DNA of 64,000 nt from Elusimicrobiales bacterium. GTDB lineage: Bacteria > Elusimicrobiota > Elusimicrobia > Elusimicrobiales > UBA9959. The position numbers and the translations under genes are program-made. Below the pieces are notes generated by a model. It did no database searches. It was not told the DNA's origin and worked only from the letters and a program-made list of their open reading frames with translations. The DNA lies in the NCBI GenBank assembly GCA_028688015.1, contig JAQTZB010000009.1:1-64000 (forward strand). Reading direction: 5' to 3'. Shown piece by piece: positions 59,620-64,000 of this stretch. Position 1 is the first letter of the stretch. Every line of letters begins with the position of its first letter.

Positions 59620-60033
59620 CTATTTGTCGGCGTCCCCCGCGCCGCTAGCGGTATGGGCGGAGATCTCTATATTGCAGTGCTTATGCACCAAAACCAGCTT
59701 GCCCAGGCAGGCCTCGAACCGCGCCTGGTTATCGGCCTTGCAGCGCTCGCAGTCGGGGATCTCGCGCTTTTTAGCGTGGCGCTGAACAGTTTGTTGCCTG
59801 ACTACAATTGTGCCGGCGAACGTACAGCTATGATCGTAGGTCGTATGATGGATCTCGCCGGTATCGGCTATCTTCCCCCCGCACCAGGCGCAGACACCCG
59901 CGTCCCTCAGCGCCAGGGCCTTAGCCATAAAAGCGTTCTTCGTAATGCGCCGGGCGAATTTCCGCCAAAGCTTGGTGTCATAATTCTTTTCGCAATCCAG
60001 GGCCGCGCGCGCAGGTATTATTTTAAGGTTCAT
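59620..60033 (-). CDS. HNH-type zinc-binding nuclease-like protein
   Basis: A 137-residue protein with CAWCGG near residue 48, the IHHTTYDHSC block near 66-75, a second CERC pair, and HKHCN near the end. This C-x2-C...HH...C-x2-C...H-x-x-C arrangement fits a zinc-supported HNH endonuclease, though the catalytic His/Asn spacing is not standard. It may come from a phage or mobile element. The target is unknown. Confidence 0.65.
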   Translation of the reverse strand: MNLKIIPARAALDCEKNYDTKLWRKFARRITKNAFMAKALALRDAGVCAWCGGKIADTGEIHHTTYDHSCTFAGTIVVRQQTVQRHAKKREIPDCERCKADNQARFEACLGKLVLVHKHCNIEISAHTASGAGDADK

Positions 60034-60045
60034 GTTTGTCTTATC

Positions 60046-60969
60046 TTAGCAATTCGGCCCTGACATGTCTTTCCTTACAAATCCGGCACGCGGAAGTCCC
60101 CCATACTTATATCCGGTCAGCACGGAATACTCCGCAGCGGGATCTTTGGAATCCAGCCTTTTAATGCCACCGGCATTCGCCAAAGACCGCATCTGGCTAA
60201 TGGCCGTCTGGTTCAACTGCCGTAACCTCTGGTTTTGCGGCAGTCCCTGACGGATAAACACCGCATTTACGCTTTCCAGATTAGATAGAACCACCAATTG
60301 CTCTATGGTTGCATAGTCGCGGATATTCCCGCGCAGACCGGGGTTCTGCTGCCGCCATTGAGCCGCGGTCTTGGCAAACAAGGCCACGTTAAGAATGTCA
60401 GCTTCGTTGGCGTAAACAGCCTCTATCTGCATTTTAGTTAGCTCAGGCGGGATTAGGCTGTCCTTTATGGCATCAGTATGGATGCGGTAATTAATCTTGG
60501 CCAGGGCCCGTTGCAGGTTCCAGCCGGATTTCAGTTGCTCGGCCTCTTCCTTTTTCAAGCGCTGGAACTCCTTAAGAAGATAAAGCCTGAATTCAGGACT
60601 GACCCAGGCCGCAAATTCGAACGCTATATCGTGATGCGCGAACGTGCCACCCATGCGGCCAGACCGCGAAACTATTCCTATAGCACCGGTAGCCTCGATC
60701 CACTTTGACGGCGAAAGCACGAACGAATTGCTGCCCGCCTGATACATAAAGGGGTCGAATTCGACCCCTTTAAACCCTGGGTTATGCAGTTTTTCCCATA
60801 GCCCTAAAAACTCTATAGTGCTTTTTGAGCGCAGCCAGTTCTTTACAAGGTCCTTCGGCTCTTCAGGGTTCTTATATCGCGCGATATCCGTAAGAGAGAT
60901 GAAATCCTCGTCTTCTTTTGAGAAGAACAAAACCTCCCGCCCTTGGACGATAATGCTCTTTTTATTCAT
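60046..60969 (-). CDS. KilA-N domain protein
   Basis: A 307-residue phage-type regulator. Residues 15-140 match the KilA-N DNA-binding domain (DFISLTDIARYKNPEEPKDLVKNWLRSKSTIEFLG, and later FAHHDIAFEFAAWVSPEFRLYLLKEFQRLK; shown only in part). The C-terminal half, rich in helices, is typical of bacterial KilA-N proteins. I chose the ATG at 60969 because GGGGGGGATT precedes it. Hairpin element copy 4 is 19 bases upstream. Confidence 0.88.
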   Translation of the reverse strand: MNKKSIIVQGREVLFFSKEDEDFISLTDIARYKNPEEPKDLVKNWLRSKSTIEFLGLWEKLHNPGFKGVEFDPFMYQAGSNSFVLSPSKWIEATGAIGIVSRSGRMGGTFAHHDIAFEFAAWVSPEFRLYLLKEFQRLKKEEAEQLKSGWNLQRALAKINYRIHTDAIKDSLIPPELTKMQIEAVYANEADILNVALFAKTAAQWRQQNPGLRGNIRDYATIEQLVVLSNLESVNAVFIRQGLPQNQRLRQLNQTAISQMRSLANAGGIKRLDSKDPAAEYSVLTGYKYGGLPRAGFVRKDMSGPNC

Positions 60970-60987
60970 AATCCCCCCCGCGATACA

Positions 60988-61029
60988 AATAGCATAGCAG
61001 GCCAACCCGACAATGGCGTGTCGGGTTGG
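60988..61029 (-). repeat. Dispersed hairpin element, copy 4 (upstream of the KilA-N gene)
   Basis: CCAACCCGACA/TGTCGGGTTGG forms the longest stem of the family, eleven pairs (61002-61029, loop ATGGCG). The minus-strand tail is CTGCTATGCTAT. Compared with copies 1 and 2, a T-A pair has changed to A-T with pairing kept. Confidence 0.75.
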
Positions 61030-61126
61030 AAATGGCTATTTGGGGAAGTTTATATTTCTGCAACAGCTGTGGCAGTTTTTCAGAATACCAAGCCAGGGCC
61101 GCTCCTATGGCAAATACATAAAAAAG

Positions 61127-61159
61127 AAAGACCGGAAGCGCACAAGCCTCCGGTCTTTT
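61127..61159 (-). terminator. Terminator, copy A of a duplicated hairpin
   Basis: AAAGACCGGA and TCCGGTCTTT close a ten-pair stem, with GC more inside. On the minus strand the hairpin is followed by CTTTTTTATG, so it ends the brnA transcript. An identical 32-base core recurs at 61773. Confidence 0.8.
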
Positions 61160-61182
61160 AGCTTCGACTTCGGTCGGGGATA

Positions 61183-61449
61183 TTAGAGATGTTTATGCAC
61201 GGACGGGCGGACAAGATGTTCGTGTATCCACATCTTTATCACGGCCTGCCTGGAAATATTGAGCTTCAGCGCTTCGGTATCAAGCCGCTCTATCATCCAT
61301 ACCGGAAAATCCACGTTGACCCGCTTCACCACGGTCGCCTTCTTAAAATCCAGGAAGCCGGTTATATCCTCGCCGCGTTCGAACTTCCGGTCGAACTCTT
61401 CAGCCGTTATCTTGGCGCGCGCTTTGCTCTTACCCGAGGTATTTTTCAT
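61183..61449 (-). CDS. brnA: BrnA-family antitoxin (toxin partner lost)
   Basis: An 88-residue antitoxin with the BrnA pattern: KITAEEFDRKFERGEDI in the N-terminal toxin-binding half and a ribbon-helix-helix region (VNVDFPVWMIERLDTEALKLNISRQAVIK, given in part). BrnA normally blocks the RNase-like toxin BrnT and represses its operon. Here the frame immediately upstream holds only a BrnT stump of 17 codons, overlapping the brnA start as ATGA. An operator palindrome is kept upstream. It may now act alone as a repressor or immunity factor. Confidence 0.83.
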   Translation of the reverse strand: MKNTSGKSKARAKITAEEFDRKFERGEDITGFLDFKKATVVKRVNVDFPVWMIERLDTEALKLNISRQAVIKMWIHEHLVRPSVHKHL

Positions 61450-61499
61450 AAATTTTCACCCACCGCTTTTCGCGGGTCATGTTCGAACCGTGCGCTCAT
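61446..61499 (-). pseudogene. BrnT toxin remnant, 17 codons
   Basis: A 17-residue frame with an N-terminus (SARFEHDPRKAVGENL) like that of BrnT toxins, then a TGA that overlaps the brnA start. A full BrnT is about 90 residues, so the rest has been deleted. The upstream operator and the overlap with brnA are retained, which implies a recent in-place deletion rather than acquisition of a lone brnA. Confidence 0.6.
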
Positions 61500-61503
61500 A
61501 ATA

Positions 61504-61518
61504 GTATAACAGTTATAC
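61504..61518 (-). promoter_or_regulatory. Operator palindrome upstream of the brnT remnant and brnA
   Basis: GTATAACAGTTATAC is a perfect palindrome of six-base arms around three bases. It overlaps TATACT and TATAAC boxes just before the ATG at 61499, as expected for autorepression by a BrnA-like protein. Confidence 0.6.
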
Positions 61519-61615
61519 CAGAACAATCAAGGCCCCGATCTCGCAATTGTGGCGAATTCGCCAGAATTTGCCCACCCATCTTGAGGTTCCAATCTGGAAC
61601 CTCAAGTTCTCCTGC

Positions 61616-61750
61616 TCACTCCTTCAGTCTGTGCATGAAGTCCGGCGGGAAACTATCAAGATTTCTGGAGATGGCCTTGTTCAGGTTCTTTGTGGTAACG
61701 CCATAGAGACTCGCCAGATCACTATCCAGCATTACTTTATGCCCCCGCAC
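61616..61750 (-). pseudogene. ORF6N-domain gene fragment
   Basis: From the GTG at 61750 the minus strand reads VRGHKVMLDSDLASLYGV and onward through FPPDFMHRLKE, then a TGA at 61616. This is the first two-thirds of an ORF6N domain; the N-terminal strand and the C-terminal block are missing. The rest of the interval 61500-61865, about 366 bases, holds no intact gene. Confidence 0.7.
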
Positions 61751-61772
61751 GCTGTTGGAAAAGCACTAATAC

Positions 61773-61804
61773 AAAGACCGGAAGCGCACAAGCCTCCGGT
61801 CTTT
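61773..61804 (-). terminator. Terminator, copy B of a duplicated hairpin
   Basis: Same AAAGACCGGAAG...CCGGTCTTT hairpin as at 61127, with flanking AGCTTCGACTT also shared. It lies 61 bases after the stop of the gene at 61866. The two copies bracket the brnA and ORF6N remnants. Confidence 0.75.
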
Positions 61805-61865
61805 AAGCTTCGACTTAGTGAGTAGTCATTAAGTCTTCAGCGTCTATTGTTCTGCCAATGCCGCA

Positions 61866-62105
61866 TCACGCCTGTTTTACTTTGTAACCAGCCCTGGCTA
61901 TGGCGTTCTTTATCTGCACAAGAACATCGGACTCACGCCCTCTGATGTAGTGCCCCATACCGCTCTTGGTGAGCGGGACATTGTGTACGGCCCCGGGCTC
62001 TTTTTGATCGTGAGCCGAAACCGGTCCAGAGAATTTCACTGTTCCCGGCCCGGTCTTTGTAAGATTGATCCTGAGCTGCAGCGTTCCGAATTTTTCTTTT
62101 TTCAT
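61866..62105 (-). CDS. Small protein of unknown function
   Basis: A 79-residue basic protein with alternating strand-like segments at both ends (LQLRINLTKTG; VLVQIKNAIARAGYKV) and no recognised domain. GGGGGGAATT precedes the ATG, the same strong leader type seen before several accessory genes. It is likely co-transcribed with the gene at 62151. Confidence 0.55.
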   Translation of the reverse strand: MKKEKFGTLQLRINLTKTGPGTVKFSGPVSAHDQKEPGAVHNVPLTKSGMGHYIRGRESDVLVQIKNAIARAGYKVKQA

Positions 62106-62150
62106 AATTCCCCCCTTGCGAAATCACTCTTCAACGTTGACCATACCCCG

Positions 62151-62576
62151 TCAGGCCTGCTCCAGCGCCGCCTTTAATGCGGCTCGGACATCTTCCCTAA
62201 GTACTGTTACGAAATCATTCCTTTTATGGTCCCAGGAGTCTTTCCACCAATCAGTGGGCAGCTTTGAAGCTATCGCGTTCTTGGACATTGAGCCTCTGCA
62301 TCCAGCCAGTTCGCGTCCACTGGTTTTCCCTGCAGCCGTTACCATCTCGCTGCGTGTCATCGTTCCCTTCTCCACAAGCTCACGAAGCAGAGCTTTTTGC
62401 GAATCGTGCCGACCGCTACGCCTGATGAACCGCGCAAGATTCCATCCCGCCCCGGACTCGGCACCAGGCTGCCCGGCCACCATCTCTATTGCATAGCGCG
62501 CTAAGCGCTCTTCCAACCCGCGGTCATCGGAGTCAACCGTGACTGTTTTTCCATTGATCTTTAGAGTAGTGCTCAT
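62151..62576 (-). CDS. Protein of unknown function
   Basis: A 141-residue, mildly basic, alpha-rich protein with a short N-terminal beta-strand (KINGKTVTVDS). No domain is recognised. GGGGGCATT precedes the ATG and a strong promoter lies upstream. It is probably transcribed together with the small gene at 61866. Confidence 0.6.
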   Translation of the reverse strand: MSTTLKINGKTVTVDSDDRGLEERLARYAIEMVAGQPGAESGAGWNLARFIRRSGRHDSQKALLRELVEKGTMTRSEMVTAAGKTSGRELAGCRGSMSKNAIASKLPTDWWKDSWDHKRNDFVTVLREDVRAALKAALEQA

Positions 62577-62606
62577 AATGCCCCCTGAGTGTGATACTGC
62601 ATATTG

Positions 62607-62636
62607 AGTATACCATGCACTCTAAGCACTTGTCAA
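62607..62636 (-). promoter_or_regulatory. Strong promoter for the 62151 gene
   Basis: On the minus strand TTGACA (62631-62636), an 18-base spacer and TATACT (62607-62612) lie 30 bases before the ATG at 62576. Confidence 0.7.
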
Positions 62637-62679
62637 GTAGTTATCTAGGGGCAGTGCCGCCTTTGGCTACTTCCTGCTC

Positions 62680-63462
62680 TCATTCGTCCTCACTAATTGA
62701 TTTAAAACTTCTGGCTCCCATTGCCCCCCAGAACCATAAACCGGCCTTGGCGCTCCCGGCAGGTCCTTGGCAGCAAATATTCACAATGTCATCCAGATAA
62801 CTGACCTCGCCGGCAGAATTACTGCCTCCGAACAAAAGTTCTATCCCGGCATACCATCTGTTCACCCTCATCGTTCCGAACCTATATACTTTCAGGTCCT
62901 CACCGGCGTCACAGACCGAGGCGGCTCTTTTAACAGAGACATGCCCTACCCTAAATCGCATCCCGCCGCCGATATCCAAAACTGCGCCATAATCATTAGC
63001 GGTCCGGTTCCCCAAGGAATTGTTGCCGAAAGCACAGTTTGCGGACAAGCCATGCTGATCCTTAAGAAGCCAAGTTGAGGAATACTCATAAAAGAACCGG
63101 AGACTGCCTTCCCCGCCGCTATTTCCCTCCCAGGTATAGGGAGAGTAAAACACGCTCACCGGGAAATAATCCGTCAAGAACTTAGACTTCACCGGATACA
63201 ATGCCTGCCCCGTATGGCGCCCCCAACGGTCGAAAGAGCGCTCCTCAACGGGATACTCCCAGCCTCCGTATCTTAGCGCAAAAGCGGTAACACCAAGGCC
63301 AAACCTCCTGTCAGGCAGCAGCATTTCGACCTTAAGAATATCCAAACGCGGCAGTGTAGACATGGACATGGAACCGGCCCTGTAGGCATAGACAGTATTT
63401 ACAGGCTCGCCCGCAAACACCGGCCCGCAGCCGCATAGAAACGCAACCAGCATAATTTTCAT
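62680..63462 (-). CDS. Exported protein of unknown function, possibly outer-membrane
   Basis: A 260-residue exported protein with a short signal peptide (MKIMLVAFLCGCGPVFA). The body alternates aromatic and polar residues in strand-like segments (GLGVTAFALRYGGWEYPVEER and others), which suggests a beta-barrel or beta-sandwich at the cell envelope. The cysteine pair near the end may form a disulfide. No family is recognised. It follows the gene at 63472 by nine bases on the same strand. Confidence 0.6.
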   Translation of the reverse strand: MKIMLVAFLCGCGPVFAGEPVNTVYAYRAGSMSMSTLPRLDILKVEMLLPDRRFGLGVTAFALRYGGWEYPVEERSFDRWGRHTGQALYPVKSKFLTDYFPVSVFYSPYTWEGNSGGEGSLRFFYEYSSTWLLKDQHGLSANCAFGNNSLGNRTANDYGAVLDIGGGMRFRVGHVSVKRAASVCDAGEDLKVYRFGTMRVNRWYAGIELLFGGSNSAGEVSYLDDIVNICCQGPAGSAKAGLWFWGAMGARSFKSISEDE

Positions 63463-63471
63463 AATAGCGCA

Positions 63472-63885
63472 TCAAGGGTTCTCGTTCTTACCGATATCCT
63501 TAATTGCCGTTTGATACATCCCGACAAAAGTTATTTCATATTCTTCCGGAGTCATTTTTACTTTAAGGTTCTTTGTAACAAGGTAATACACATTAGCAAC
63601 CGTGAAAGCTAACCCACCAATAACCATGGTTACGATAAGATCTGTTCTTGTCTTCTTGGCGTTCTCCTCCTCAAAAACCTTCCCGACAAGCGCGTTCATG
63701 CTTTTTATGAAGATATTTATCGCCACCCTGATAGTATTGGCGTCGTCTTTAATCTTTTTTGATTTTTCATCCAAAGATGCTTTCGCCTCCAAGCTAGCCA
63801 ATATCTCCTTGGCCGTCTCCCCCGCCGGACCGTTCTTGGCGGTCTCGTTATAGTACTCTTCAAACGGGTTTTGGTCTTCGTTCAT
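63472..63885 (-). CDS. Small membrane-anchored protein of unknown function
   Basis: A 137-residue protein. The first 75 residues are charged and alpha-helical, possibly coiled coil (EILASLEAKASLDEKSKKIKDD), followed by one hydrophobic segment of about 20 residues (VTMVIGGLAFTVANVYYLV) and a charged C-terminal part. The ATG at 63885 has GAGG upstream. It could be a membrane scaffold. Its upstream neighbour ends one base before this start region. Confidence 0.6.
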   Translation of the reverse strand: MNEDQNPFEEYYNETAKNGPAGETAKEILASLEAKASLDEKSKKIKDDANTIRVAINIFIKSMNALVGKVFEEENAKKTRTDLIVTMVIGGLAFTVANVYYLVTKNLKVKMTPEEYEITFVGMYQTAIKDIGKNENP

Positions 63886-63886
63886 A

Positions 63887-64000
63887 CTATTTATCCTCAG
63901 ATTTTTTAGCTTTGAGTTTTGCCAATATTCCCCGCACCAGCTTGAGGAGTTCATCCGCCACGTAGTTTGTATGGTTGTGATCGTCCCTGGTCATTGTGCC
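63887..64000 (-). CDS. Small gene cut by the window edge or complete at 35 codons
   Basis: Minus-strand frame ending at TAG (63887-63889) with an ATG at 63994; two further in-frame codons run to the window edge. The predicted 35 residues are basic and helical (LLKLVRGILAKLKAKKS) and end just before the start of the next gene, as in an operon. I cannot tell whether the true start is outside the window. Confidence 0.45.
   Translation of the reverse strand, partial: GTMTRDDHNHTNYVADELLKLVRGILAKLKAKKSEDK

Noticed and set aside
1..64000. Insertion sequences, integrases, attachment sites and a replication origin
   Set aside because: No transposase or integrase gene, and no DnaA-box cluster was recognised, although the accessory end may belong to an element that continues beyond the window.

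Overview
The window is high-GC, densely coded bacterial DNA with short intergenic gaps and mostly minus-strand operons. It suggests a diderm, probably anaerobic or facultative bacterium. The diderm signs are a beta-barrel porin, several secreted proteins and FtsA. The metabolic signs are a tungsten aldehyde:ferredoxin oxidoreductase and a complete tungstate uptake system. The overall style fits Elusimicrobiota or a similar deep-branching phylum, but this is an impression from protein sequences, not a proven assignment. No transposase, rRNA operon or CRISPR array was seen.

Layout. (1) 1-5742, minus: a conserved housekeeping operon (site-2 protease, trpS, scpA, scpB, galT, glgA), with glgA cut by the window edge. 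(2) 5890-12147, plus: gltX, a UDP-sugar dehydrogenase, a soluble histidine kinase with a Gly/Ala/Gln-rich linker, a tRNA-Arg with the unusual anticodon GCG, a small Cys-rich protein, a ThiF-like E1 enzyme and ppnP. (3) 12212-26851, minus: pilT, a MoaD/ThiS-like carrier with aldehyde:ferredoxin oxidoreductase, a trypsin-like protease, and a ten-gene tungsten/pterin operon. That operon runs SUOX-like secreted protein, porin, tupA, tupB, tupC, moeA, moaA, moaC, MOSC, moaB. It would import tungstate, build the pterin cofactor and load it, most plausibly for the nearby oxidoreductase. (4) 26941-33555: a LysR regulator divergent from a proline-catabolic P5C dehydrogenase, then a membrane metalloprotease-like gene, a response regulator-metallo-beta-lactamase fusion, and a second P5C dehydrogenase whose catalytic Cys is Arg. 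(5) 33609-56129: a permease, a DUF4105 protein, ssb, a MazG-like enzyme, a YgjP-type metallopeptidase, an adenylate cyclase, a DUF1460 protein, a phospholipase D, a DNA-repair operon (YycJ-like, DinG, AddA, AddB, methyltransferase), a TPR protein, a DnaQ-like exonuclease and ftsA. (6) 56375-64000: an accessory region rich in phage-type DNA-binding domains (ORF6N, RhuM-Fic, XRE, excisionase-like HTH, KilA-N), an HNH protein, a BrnA antitoxin whose toxin has been reduced to a 17-codon stump, an ORF6N fragment and several unrecognised small genes.

Three non-genic signals stand out. First, a dispersed hairpin (four good copies at 36471, 48845, 57926 and 60988) always sits just upstream of a minus-strand gene, with a conserved tail that could be a promoter -10. 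Second, at least six genes have a -10 hexamer only six to nine bases before the start codon and little or no Shine-Dalgarno sequence, which predicts leaderless mRNAs. Third, decayed genes and a duplicated terminator in the accessory region record recent deletions and rearrangement.
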